From: UBA6168 sp964643005
GTDB taxonomy: Bacteria > Bacteroidota > Bacteroidia > Chitinophagales > Saprospiraceae
Direction: 5' to 3'
DNA: 17,191 nt
Assembly: GCA_964643005.1 (NCBI GenBank)
Contig: CAZXQI010000082.1
Location: forward strand, 1 to 17,191
Shown piece after piece: positions 7,739 to 14,926 of the stretch; position 1 is the first letter of the stretch; each line of letters begins with the position of its first letter. Below the pieces are notes generated by a model. It made no database searches and had not been told where the DNA came from. It saw only the letters and a program-made list of their open reading frames with translations. The position numbers and the translations under genes are program-made.

Positions 7739-8905
7739 TCAGTCCCCCGCGAGGGTCAGCATCTCTGCGGCTTCGGCGCCGACGAGACTGCCGAGCGCCA
7801 CGCCCATCCCCCCGAGCCGGACGGCCACGCCGACATGCGGAGAAACCATCTCGACAATTGGCTTTTTCTCCTCGCCCAGGCCCATGATGCCGCTCCACCA
7901 GTAATCCACCTCCGGCGCCGCTTCGGGAGCGATGACAGTTTTCAGCAATCTGGTCAAAGCCGACTGAATGAGATCGGTCGTGCCAAATTCGGTCGTCTTT
8001 TCATTTTCTAATGCCAGATTCCTGCCGCCGCCCAGCAGGATGCGGCTCCATCCGGGTCGGTCTGGCTCGTCCACATTTCTAAAATAATAATAGCCCCGGT
8101 CGTAGTGGAAAGTCCCCCTGAGCGCCAGCCTGCGAATGGGTTTAGTAATGAGAACCTGATTGCGACCCGGCGCCAGTTGCAGGTCGGGCAGCAATTGTCG
8201 CGCAAAACCATTCGTCGCCGCCAACACTTTTGCGGCAGAAAAATGCCAACCCTGGTCGGTGTGCAATATCGCGCCGCCTGATTCCTCCTCCAACCGCTCT
8301 ACTCCCAATCCGGTGAAGATGCCGATGTCCTTTTCCCGCGCGAGATCCATCAGACCTCGCATCATAGCGCCCGTATGTACCTGCCCCTCCGCTCTATTCA
8401 AAATAATGTGGCTTACTTCCCGAAAACCAAATTCCCCAATCTTCTCATCGGCCACAGAATAGACTTCCCGCTCGCCGCTGATGTCGGCGAGGATGCGATT
8501 AAACTCCTCTACCTGCGACAGGCATTTTTCAAAAACTTCCTTTTCCTTTTTTTGAAAAATTTCAAAACCTCCAAAGGGCTGGAATTGCAGGCGCTCGTCG
8601 CCTAAGCGCTGCCGGAGTTTTTGAAGCCCGTTCCAGCGCCGCTCCACGAGGGCAAACACCTCCTCTGCCGGACGGCTGCCCAGGTCGTCGAGCAGTTCGC
8701 TCATGCTGCCAAAACAGGCAAAACCGGCATTGCGGGTGCTGGCGCCGTATGGAAAGACGCCCCGCTCTACGATGGCCACTTTCAGGGAAGGATCCGCCTC
8801 CTTCAAACTGAGCGCCGCCGACAAACCGACAATGCCGCCGCCCACGACGACCACATCATAGCGATAGAAAAATGACTGTCGCTCCCAGTAGGATAATTGA
8901 ATCAT
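7739..8905 (-). CDS. FAD-dependent oxidoreductase, DAO (glycine/D-amino-acid oxidase) family
   Basis: The 388-residue protein has an N-terminal dinucleotide-binding fold, VVVVGGGIVGLSAA (about 18-31), and an ERG acidic end to the second strand (about 47-49). GASTRNAGFAC follows (about 54-64), typical of DAO-family enzymes where the FAD contacts substrate. A C-terminal FAD-closing region reads WWSGIMGLG followed by RLGGMGVALG. The opening LSYWERQSF resembles that of gamma-glutamylputrescine oxidase-type members. Such enzymes oxidise a C-N bond of an amino acid or amine, but the substrate cannot be read from the sequence. No signal peptide is seen. The gene lies 72 bp downstream of the methylmalonyl-CoA mutase gene on the same strand and may be co-transcribed; a metabolic link is not evident. 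Confidence 0.85.
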   Translation of the reverse strand: MIQLSYWERQSFFYRYDVVVVGGGIVGLSAALSLKEADPSLKVAIVERGVFPYGASTRNAGFACFGSMSELLDDLGSRPAEEVFALVERRWNGLQKLRQRLGDERLQFQPFGGFEIFQKKEKEVFEKCLSQVEEFNRILADISGEREVYSVADEKIGEFGFREVSHIILNRAEGQVHTGAMMRGLMDLAREKDIGIFTGLGVERLEEESGGAILHTDQGWHFSAAKVLAATNGFARQLLPDLQLAPGRNQVLITKPIRRLALRGTFHYDRGYYYFRNVDEPDRPGWSRILLGGGRNLALENEKTTEFGTTDLIQSALTRLLKTVIAPEAAPEVDYWWSGIMGLGEEKKPIVEMVSPHVGVAVRLGGMGVALGSLVGAEAAEMLTLAGD

Positions 8906-8931
8906 AAGAAATGATAAAGTCTGTAAAAAAG

Positions 8932-8953
8932 ATCAGCGGGAAATCAGCGGGAA
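8932..8953. repeat. 11-bp tandem duplication
   Basis: ATCAGCGGGAA occurs twice head to tail (8932-8942 and 8943-8953) in the 72-bp gap between the mutase stop and the oxidoreductase start. It may be a simple slippage duplication or a two-site binding motif. Nothing else in the gap looks functional. Confidence 0.6.
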
Positions 8954-8977
8954 AATCCTGCGCCGGGATGACCGCGC

Positions 8978-11098
8978 CTACAATTTTCTTAAAACCTCCA
9001 TAGCCGCCAGCGCTAATTTAGTCCCCGGCCCAAAAACCGCCGTCACTCCATTTTCAAAAAGAAAATCATAGTCCTGCGGGGGAATGACGCCTCCGACGAC
9101 GACCAGAATATCTTCCCGTCCCAGCTTCCTCAGTTCCGCAATAGTTTCGGGTACGAGGGTGCGGTGACCGGCCGCCAGCGAACTAATACCCAACACGTGT
9201 ACGTCGTTCTCGGCAGCCTGACGGGCGGCCTCGGCCGGCGTCTGGAACAGCGGGCCGATGTCCACGTCAAAGCCTAAGTCGGCAAAACCCGTCGCGATGA
9301 CTTTGGCGCCGCGGTCATGGCCGTCCTGGCCGAGCTTGGCTACCATGATGCGGGGGCGACGGCCTTCCGCCTCAGCAAACTCGTCGGCCATGCGGCGGGC
9401 TTTTTTGAAATTACTATCCATACTCATTTCACTTGAATAAACCCCCGTGAGGGAATGGGTGACGGGCATGTATCTTCCAAAGACCCGCTCCATGGTATCG
9501 GAAATTTCGCCTAAACTGGCGCGATGGCGGGCGCAGTCCACCGCCTTTTGGAGCAGGTTGCCCTCGCCGCTGAGAGCGCATTGATACAGCGCTTCTAAGG
9601 CAGCCTGCACGGCGCCATTGTCCCGCTCCGCTTTTATTTTTTTCAAACGGGCAATCTGCGACTCCCGCACTGCTGTGTTGTCCACCTGAAGGATGTCGAG
9701 TTGCGTTGCCTCTTCCACCTGAAAGACGTTCATGCCGACGATCTGATCCCGTCCCGTGTCAATATGCGCCTGCTTGCGGGCGGCGGCTTCCTCGATGCGC
9801 AGTTTCGGCAGGCCTTGTTCGATGGCTTTGGACATGCCGCCGAGCGCCTCTACTTCTTCAATGAGTGTCCAAGCTCTCTCCACCAAATTTTTTGTCAAAT
9901 ATTCTATGTAATAACTCCCCGCCCAGGGATCCACCACCTTCGTGACGCCGGTTTCTTTTTGAATAAAAATTTGGGTGTCGCGGGCAATTTTCGCAGAAAA
10001 ATCAGTGGGTAGGGCGATGGCTTCGTCCAAGGAATTGGTGTGCAGGGATTGCGTGCCGCCCAGTGCGGCGGACATGGCCTCAATGCAGGTGCGCGCCACG
10101 TTGTTGAAGGGATCCTGCTCGGTGAGGCTCCAGCCGGAGGTTTGGCAGTGAGTGCGCAGCGCCATGGACTTTTTGCTCTTCGGCTGAAACTGTCGGACGA
10201 TTTTCGCCCAGAGCAGGCGACCCGCCCGCAGTTTGGCGATTTCCATAAAATGGTGCATCCCGATACCCCAGAAAAAGGAGATGCGGGGCGCAAAGTCGTC
10301 AATGTCCAATCCGGCGGCGATACCCGTGCGAAGATATTCCCAGCCGTCGGCCAGGGTGTAGGCCAGCTCTATGTCGGCGGGCGCTCCCGCCTCGTGGATG
10401 TGATAGCCGCTGACGCTGATGGAATTGAACCTCGGCATTTCGGCTGCCGCGTATTTAAAAATATCCCCCACGATGCGCATGCTCGCCTTCGGCGGATAGA
10501 TATAGGTATTGCGCACCATGAACTCTTTCAGAATGTCGTTCTGGATAGTGCCGCTGAGTTGTGCCGGCTTCACTCCCTGCTCTTCTGCCGCCACTATGTA
10601 AAAGGCCATGATGGGAATGACCGCTCCGTTCATCGTCATGGACACGGACATTTCCCCTAAGGGAATCTGGTCAAACAAAATCTTCATGTCCTCCACGCTG
10701 TCAATGGCGACGCCCGCCATACCGACGTCGCCCCGCACTCTGGGATGGTCGCTGTCGTAACCCCTGTGGGTAGCTAAGTCGAAAGCGACGGAAAGCCCCT
10801 TTTGCCCCTGGGCCAGATTGCGGCGGTAAAAGGCATTGCTCTGCTCCGCCGTCGAAAAGCCCGCATACTGTCGAATCGTCCAGGGCCTGCTCAGGTACAT
10901 GGTGCTGTAAGGCCCGCCTAAGTAAGGGGGAATTCCGGCAACAAAATGCTGATGCTCAAATATTTGTGGAGAAAAATGGTCGGGAATTTCAATCTTTTCA
11001 GCCGCCTGGCGGGTTCCGCCCTCTTCTTCTTTTGCCCGGCTTAGGCGGCGAATAGCGTTTTTATCAAAATCAATTTTTGAAAAATCAGGATGTATCAT
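8978..11098 (-). CDS. scpA: Methylmalonyl-CoA mutase, B12-dependent catalytic chain
   Basis: This enzyme interconverts (R)-methylmalonyl-CoA and succinyl-CoA with adenosylcobalamin, in propionate metabolism. From the chosen start it has 706 residues. The N-terminal TIM barrel has Y78 (in RQYAGFS), R196 (in EFMVRNTYIYPP) and H233 (in SGYHIHEAGA). They sit exactly 11 residues below the active-site Tyr89, Arg207 and His244 of the Propionibacterium enzyme. The C-terminal cobalamin domain has GQDGHDRGAKVIA with the base-off ligand histidine at about 594, then SSLAAGH and GGVIPPQDY. An in-frame ATG at 11176 would add 26 residues, but it lies in the loop of an inverted repeat and MIHPDFSKIDF is the usual family start. 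No small-subunit gene (mutA) is adjacent: it is encoded elsewhere, or the enzyme is a homodimer like E. coli Sbm/ScpA. The gene follows the BtuG-like lipoprotein gene by 138 bp. Confidence 0.95.
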   Translation of the reverse strand: MIHPDFSKIDFDKNAIRRLSRAKEEEGGTRQAAEKIEIPDHFSPQIFEHQHFVAGIPPYLGGPYSTMYLSRPWTIRQYAGFSTAEQSNAFYRRNLAQGQKGLSVAFDLATHRGYDSDHPRVRGDVGMAGVAIDSVEDMKILFDQIPLGEMSVSMTMNGAVIPIMAFYIVAAEEQGVKPAQLSGTIQNDILKEFMVRNTYIYPPKASMRIVGDIFKYAAAEMPRFNSISVSGYHIHEAGAPADIELAYTLADGWEYLRTGIAAGLDIDDFAPRISFFWGIGMHHFMEIAKLRAGRLLWAKIVRQFQPKSKKSMALRTHCQTSGWSLTEQDPFNNVARTCIEAMSAALGGTQSLHTNSLDEAIALPTDFSAKIARDTQIFIQKETGVTKVVDPWAGSYYIEYLTKNLVERAWTLIEEVEALGGMSKAIEQGLPKLRIEEAAARKQAHIDTGRDQIVGMNVFQVEEATQLDILQVDNTAVRESQIARLKKIKAERDNGAVQAALEALYQCALSGEGNLLQKAVDCARHRASLGEISDTMERVFGRYMPVTHSLTGVYSSEMSMDSNFKKARRMADEFAEAEGRRPRIMVAKLGQDGHDRGAKVIATGFADLGFDVDIGPLFQTPAEAARQAAENDVHVLGISSLAAGHRTLVPETIAELRKLGREDILVVVGGVIPPQDYDFLFENGVTAVFGPGTKLALAAMEVLRKL

Positions 11099-11146
11099 GA
11101 CAAGTACAGGTTTCGGAGCCTGAGCCAGGAACTTGGCATCGCTCAA

Positions 11147-11204
11147 AAGAAATGGAGAATGATTGCCCTTCCTCAAATCTCATGAAGGCCATTCTCCATT
11201 TCTT
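11147..11204 (-). terminator. Long inverted repeat between the BtuG-like gene and the mutase gene
   Basis: A perfect 15-bp inverted repeat (11147-11161 with 11190-11204, arm AAGAAATGGAGAATG) has a 28-nt loop that could hold a further short stem (GCC-TTC against GAAGG-GC). Reading leftward the stem is followed by TTTGAGC, and the arm itself ends TTTCTT, so there is a modest U-rich tail. It could end or attenuate transcription from the lipoprotein gene before the mutase. The T-run is imperfect, so a regulatory palindrome is an alternative. Confidence 0.45.
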
Positions 11205-11236
11205 CCATTCAACTCCGCCCGCAAAGATTGTCATTC

Positions 11237-12361
11237 TTACGGTCTCACCCAAATATACCCGGGCACGATGCCCGCCGTAATTACCCGCCGAATTTGCCCC
11301 TGGCGGTCAAAGGCGATCACCTCCCCGTCCGAGGCGAAGTCTTTGGGATTGGAGGCCAGCAGATTGCCTTCCCCGGCGTCGAAAGCGAGGGAATAGTAAA
11401 AGCCATCTACAAAGGGCTGGTCTCCTATCTGATTGCTTTGAATGTCGTAGCGATATACCTGGCCGCCGTCTAAGAAATAGAGTTGATTGTCAGTAGCGTC
11501 TCTGACTAAGCCGGCGCCGGCGCCGTGAAGGCTGCCAAGAAGAGCGGAATTAGTTCCCTTGACGGAGTACAAACTTCCCTTGGTATTCAGCGGATTATCC
11601 GGGTCGGTGTAATCTTCCGTATGGCCCCTGCAAATCACAAAAAATTCGCCGGCGTCGCCCTCCTGAATGGAAACCGGATTGTCGCCCAGCACTATTCTGT
11701 CGGTAACTTCCCCGGAGGAAAGGTTGACGACGACCACCGTCGAATCGTGACCCCAGCCGCCGGAGTTCGCCACTAAGAGTCGGTTGTCGCCTAAGTAAAC
11801 CATCGCCTCGGAGCCGCTGCCGGTGGGGATGGTCTTTTCAATTCTGTTGCTTTTCAAATCTACGACGGCCACGCTGCCGCTCACTCCGTCATCGCCCCAC
11901 TGGCTCACGACGGCCTTATCGTCGGAGATAATCTGAAAGTAACGGGGCAGCGCAAAGCCCGCGATTTCACCCAATTTTCTGAAAGTGTCTTTGTCGGCAA
12001 TCACCACCTTATTGGCGTTGTTCACCACGAGGAAAACCCGCTGGCGCAGGTTATCGCTGAGCGCCGTCGAAGTGGGGAAGTAGATGGATTGCAGCACGTT
12101 GCCGACCTGCTCTCCATTGTTGGCCGCCTCAAAGATGCGCTGGTCTGTGAGGCTGCTCGCCTTGTCCCAGTACGTCACCGTACCCGAACCATTTTGGAAG
12201 GGACCTTCGTTGGCGATGTAAATGCCGGATTTGTAGATTTTTTCATGCTTAGGTCCCGGGTCGTCCGTCTTGTTACAGGCCGTAAAAAAGCCAATGGCCA
12301 AAAGCAGTGTAGCGAGCCTAAAGAAGCTCAGAGCGGTGTGTTTTTTTTGAAAAAAATACAT
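11237..12361 (-). CDS. BtuG-like cobalamin-binding surface lipoprotein (DUF5074/YncE-type beta-propeller)
   Basis: The 374-residue product starts with a lipoprotein signal: FFQKK, a hydrophobic stretch, then the lipobox FTAC with C29 as the lipidated residue. Acidic residues follow at once (CNKTDDPGP), as in Bacteroidota lipoproteins exported to the cell surface. The rest is repeated beta-propeller blades of YncE/DUF5074 type (for example SGSVAVVDLKSNRIEKTI, DSTVVVVNLSSGEVTDRIV, GQVYRYDIQSNQI, ending GIVPGYIWVRP). In gut Bacteroides, BtuG proteins of this fold bind vitamin B12 very tightly and cap BtuB. A cobalamin riboswitch directly upstream and a TonB receptor gene beyond it make the same role likely here; ligand binding itself is inferred. 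The start at 12361 is chosen because the longer frame to 12514 runs back into the riboswitch and lacks a usable signal peptide. Confidence 0.75.
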   Translation of the reverse strand: MYFFQKKHTALSFFRLATLLLAIGFFTACNKTDDPGPKHEKIYKSGIYIANEGPFQNGSGTVTYWDKASSLTDQRIFEAANNGEQVGNVLQSIYFPTSTALSDNLRQRVFLVVNNANKVVIADKDTFRKLGEIAGFALPRYFQIISDDKAVVSQWGDDGVSGSVAVVDLKSNRIEKTIPTGSGSEAMVYLGDNRLLVANSGGWGHDSTVVVVNLSSGEVTDRIVLGDNPVSIQEGDAGEFFVICRGHTEDYTDPDNPLNTKGSLYSVKGTNSALLGSLHGAGAGLVRDATDNQLYFLDGGQVYRYDIQSNQIGDQPFVDGFYYSLAFDAGEGNLLASNPKDFASDGEVIAFDRQGQIRRVITAGIVPGYIWVRP

Positions 12362-12467
12362 GGTAAAAAGTTTTTGAAAAAAGGGCTTGCCGGCAAGATT
12401 TGAAGAAAAGGAAGGGAAGGCAGGCGCGCAGGAAAAATGAGCCGGTATTGCCCTCGCCCACTTTTTC

Positions 12468-12512
12468 ACCGAAAGCTGCCAGGAGAAGCCTGTGTTAGTG
12501 ACAGTCTTCGGC
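12468..12512 (-). promoter_or_regulatory. Candidate riboswitch expression platform: hairpin competing with P1
   Basis: On the transcribed strand GCCGAAGACTG (plus 12502-12512) can pair with CAGCTTTCGGT (plus 12468-12478): seven pairs including two G-U, one mismatch, then three more pairs, around a 23-nt loop. The first strand contains the 3' half of riboswitch stem P1, so the two pairings exclude each other. No T-run follows, so this hairpin is not itself a terminator. A 12-nt palindrome CTTGCCGGCAAG (12386-12397), followed by CCC and six T, lies nearer the start codon and could be a weak terminator. Confidence 0.4.
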
Positions 12513-12667
12513 ATTGGCAGGTCTTCTGGCTCGTTCCGCTTTTGCCGCCTTCCCGCTCGTGGGAGCAGTGGCTATCTGGCAAAAGTTTTTATGGAACTCA
12601 CAGCTGCGGGAACAACTCGGGATTCTCACCCGATTCCCTCTTAGCCCGCCCAGGGCGGGAACCAAAG
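12506..12667 (-). promoter_or_regulatory. Cobalamin (B12) riboswitch
   Basis: This RNA element binds adenosylcobalamin or related corrinoids and lowers expression of the gene behind it. On the minus strand the conserved pieces come in order: GGTTCCC near the 5' end, AGAGGGAATCGGGTGAGAAT, CCCGAG, GTTCCCGCAGCTGTGA, GCCACTG, CGGGAAGGC, and the B12 box GAGCCAGAAGACCTGCC (plus 12516-12532). Stem P1 closes it: CTTTGGT (plus 12661-12667) pairs with GCCGAAG (plus 12506-12512), seven pairs with G-U wobbles. It starts 30 nt after the receptor gene stop and ends 144 nt before the lipoprotein ATG on the same strand. It is thus placed to control the BtuG-like gene, not the receptor. Confidence 0.95.
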
Positions 12668-12673
12668 CCGGCG

Positions 12674-12681
12674 CAAAGCTA
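12674..12681 (-). promoter_or_regulatory. Probable -7 promoter element for the riboswitch transcript
   Basis: The minus strand reads TAGCTTTG, an exact match to TAnnTTTG, ending 6 nt before the first base of riboswitch stem P1. Transcription would begin almost exactly at the riboswitch, as expected for a dedicated promoter. A clear -33 TTG is not seen. The element lies just after the stop codon of the upstream receptor gene. Confidence 0.5.
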
Positions 12682-12696
12682 AACTTATACCCTTGT

Positions 12697-14658
12697 TCAG
12701 GGCGCCTTTTTTCCGAAAAATTGCCAGGTAGCTTCCAATCGGAAATGGCGACCCGGCATAGGTCGGGCGGCAATCGCCTGATAGTCAACGTTCCACAAAT
12801 TTTCTATACTCAGTTGAGCCTGAAGATTTCCCGAACCTAATGGCCACGCTTTTCCGATGCAGAGTGCGCTGAGTTGATAGGCCGGCAAAGCGTTGAAAGG
12901 GCTGTTGTCCGTCGTCGTGAACCGCCGGCCTGCGCCGAGTTGTCGGAGGGTTAAAAAATATTTTTTATAAAAAATAGAAAAGGAAGCGCTGCCATTCAAA
13001 ACGGGTGTGTAGATGAGTTGCTTCCCAATCAGGCCTGGATCCTCCTGGCCGTAGATTTTTTCAACGGTGCTTTTTGTCAGCGACCAGGAAAGGCGGAGAG
13101 CGGTTTGCACCGCATTGCTGTCGGAGCGGCCACGGCTGATTTCTAAGAAATGCTCCAGTCCCCTCGCCCAGACATTGCGCTTGTTTTCCGGCTGCCAGAT
13201 ATTGCCGGACGGCGCCCAGAGTATCCAGTCTTTTGCAAAATTATTGAACAAAGTGAGTTGGGAAGCGATGCGCCAGACCGGGCTTCTTCGCTCGTAGTGC
13301 AAGCCTATTTCCTGCCCCCAGGCGGATTCCGGTTGCAAATTGGGGTTGCCGCGGGCGAAGCCGTCAAGCCAGTACAGGTCGTTGAAAGTCGGCAGATTGA
13401 AGTTGCGGGACAGGCGTCCGTGCAGGTGGAATCTGCGGCCTGTTCTCCACACGGCAGCCAGGCTCCCGACGGGCGAAATGAAAGCGTCGTCCACCCATTC
13501 CTGTCGGGCATCGGCGCTAAGGCTCATCTTTTTTGAAAAATAATCCCGCTGCCAGGAGGCGAACAAGGCCGAGCGAAATCGCTCATGGCTGCCGCCTTCT
13601 TTCGTGGTCGCCGCCTGTTGGGTCAGGTTGAGACCCACCCGCAGTACCTGATTATCTTTCCAAAAAAAAGCGTGCTCTCCTTCCGCTATCCAGGTGTTGG
13701 AATGGCTTCTGGCGGAATCCACTAAGTCGCTGAAAAACAGGAGCTGCTCCCGAAAATTGCCCGCCTTAATCTTCGTGACCTGTCTGTCGCCGAGTCTGCT
13801 CCACTCCGCTCCCAATCGCAATGCGGCGTCTTCCTGTCGTGCGCGAGGGTCGTTTTCCGTCAGGGAAGGAGGAATATTCCGGTCTATTTTCTGTAGCCAG
13901 GCGAAGGTTTCTAATTTTTGCTTTTCATTGATTTTAATGGAGTTATTTTGAGAAAATGCCCATTGTTCCGTTTCCGCGCTCACCTGCCGCAGGCCTTTTT
14001 TTCCCAAAACAGGAAAGTCGTTTTTCGCCTGCTGGTGAATGAATTTGAGCGAACCCGCCGCGCGTTCTCCGCTCAAAGAGGCCCTGCCAAACTGCCGCCA
14101 TTCGCCAAAGCTGCCCGCCGTCAAACCCGCTCCCGCCTTTGCCCCTTCTCCAAAGCGACTCTCATCTTCAATAAAAACTACGCCGCCCAATACGCCGCTC
14201 CCCTGTAAGCTGCTCCCCCCGCCAAACTGTAGGCTGACTTCGTCTGCTAACCAGACCGGAAACAGGGAAAAATCCGCCACGCCGTTCATGGGGTTTTGCA
14301 GATTGAAGCCATTCCACAGGACGGAGGTATGACCTGCCCCGCCGCCCCGCATGGATGAAGTCGCCAGCCCGCCCTGGCCATAGGATTTGAAAAAAAGCCC
14401 GGCGGCATTGGAAAGCAAATCGGTCAGATTGGCCGACTGATGCAGCGCCAGTTCCCGACTCTCAATTTTTTGAATAAAACTCCCCTGCGACTGCCGGGAA
14501 ATTTTGGCCGCAGAAACCTCCACCTCCACCGTTGTCAGGACGGTGTCAATTTGGGTCCTGCCGACTAAGGGCAGCAGGAACACAGACAGCAGCAGACCCG
14601 CCAATAAGCGCCCCATTACTCTGTAAAAAATTTGGAAAACACGTTTTTGAAAAGGCAT
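12697..14658 (-). CDS. btuB: TonB-dependent outer-membrane receptor, BtuB-like (probable cobalamin transporter)
   Basis: The 653-residue protein has an N-terminal signal peptide (GLLLSVFLLPLVGRTQ) and a TonB-box-like strand TVEVEVSA at about 43-50. The plug domain follows (about 55-160), with ESRELALHQSANLTDLLS, SMRGGGAGHTSVLWNGFNLQ, and GSGVLGGVVFIED at its end. The rest is a beta-barrel of about 22 strands with alternating aromatic residues, finishing SIENLWNVDYQAIAARPMPG and an aromatic last strand (WQFF). No carboxypeptidase-like N-terminal domain is present, so it is not SusC-type. Size is close to E. coli BtuB. Assignment to B12 rests on the adjacent cobalamin riboswitch, BtuG-like lipoprotein and B12-dependent mutase. 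The ATG at 14616 (residue 15) is a possible shorter start. The gene's own upstream region has no cobalamin riboswitch. Confidence 0.8.
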   Translation of the reverse strand: MPFQKRVFQIFYRVMGRLLAGLLLSVFLLPLVGRTQIDTVLTTVEVEVSAAKISRQSQGSFIQKIESRELALHQSANLTDLLSNAAGLFFKSYGQGGLATSSMRGGGAGHTSVLWNGFNLQNPMNGVADFSLFPVWLADEVSLQFGGGSSLQGSGVLGGVVFIEDESRFGEGAKAGAGLTAGSFGEWRQFGRASLSGERAAGSLKFIHQQAKNDFPVLGKKGLRQVSAETEQWAFSQNNSIKINEKQKLETFAWLQKIDRNIPPSLTENDPRARQEDAALRLGAEWSRLGDRQVTKIKAGNFREQLLFFSDLVDSARSHSNTWIAEGEHAFFWKDNQVLRVGLNLTQQAATTKEGGSHERFRSALFASWQRDYFSKKMSLSADARQEWVDDAFISPVGSLAAVWRTGRRFHLHGRLSRNFNLPTFNDLYWLDGFARGNPNLQPESAWGQEIGLHYERRSPVWRIASQLTLFNNFAKDWILWAPSGNIWQPENKRNVWARGLEHFLEISRGRSDSNAVQTALRLSWSLTKSTVEKIYGQEDPGLIGKQLIYTPVLNGSASFSIFYKKYFLTLRQLGAGRRFTTTDNSPFNALPAYQLSALCIGKAWPLGSGNLQAQLSIENLWNVDYQAIAARPMPGRHFRLEATWQFFGKKAP

Positions 14659-14926
14659 TTTTGAATGGTTGACCGAGTGTAGTTTTTATGGCTGTTTTGG
14701 AATTTTGGGGGATTTGGAAGGGGAAAATTTGGAACTATTAGTTTAGGTGTTTCTGAGGGGAAGGCTCCCTCCTGCGCCAGGGAAAAGACTTAATGCTTTT
14801 GGTAGCTTTTTTAATCCTGGCTCCATTATAATCGCCGCTCATTAAAAGTAATAATTTACATGTTTCTCCCTATCGGTTTTGCTCTCCTCCCAAAGCCTCA
14901 AACTAGTCCCCTGGTCGCCAGGCTCT
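14659..14926. other. Intergenic region between mutS and the receptor gene
   Basis: This 268-bp gap carries no convincing reading frame. A small perfect hairpin, CCTGG-TCG-CCAGG (14910-14922), lies directly after the mutS stop and could help end that transcript, though no T-run follows. The middle (about 14790-14860) is AT-rich, with TATAAT-like and TAATAATT sequences, and is the likely place of a receptor promoter. No exact TAnnTTTG is found on the minus strand, and no cobalamin riboswitch pieces are present. Confidence 0.5.

Noticed and set aside
10040..10660. 206-residue open frame on the + strand
   Set aside because: It is antisense to the strongly conserved barrel region of methylmalonyl-CoA mutase and shows no family motifs.
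12362..12514. 51-residue N-terminal extension of the BtuG-like lipoprotein
   Set aside because: It would place codons over the riboswitch B12-box end and bury the lipoprotein signal inside the protein.
12506..12667. Riboswitch as the leader of the receptor gene
   Set aside because: It is on the minus strand downstream of the receptor stop codon, so it cannot act in cis on the receptor's translation start.
12495..12840. Open frames of about 97 and 108 residues on both strands around the riboswitch
   Set aside because: They overlap the conserved cobalamin riboswitch and the end of the receptor gene; neither resembles a protein family.
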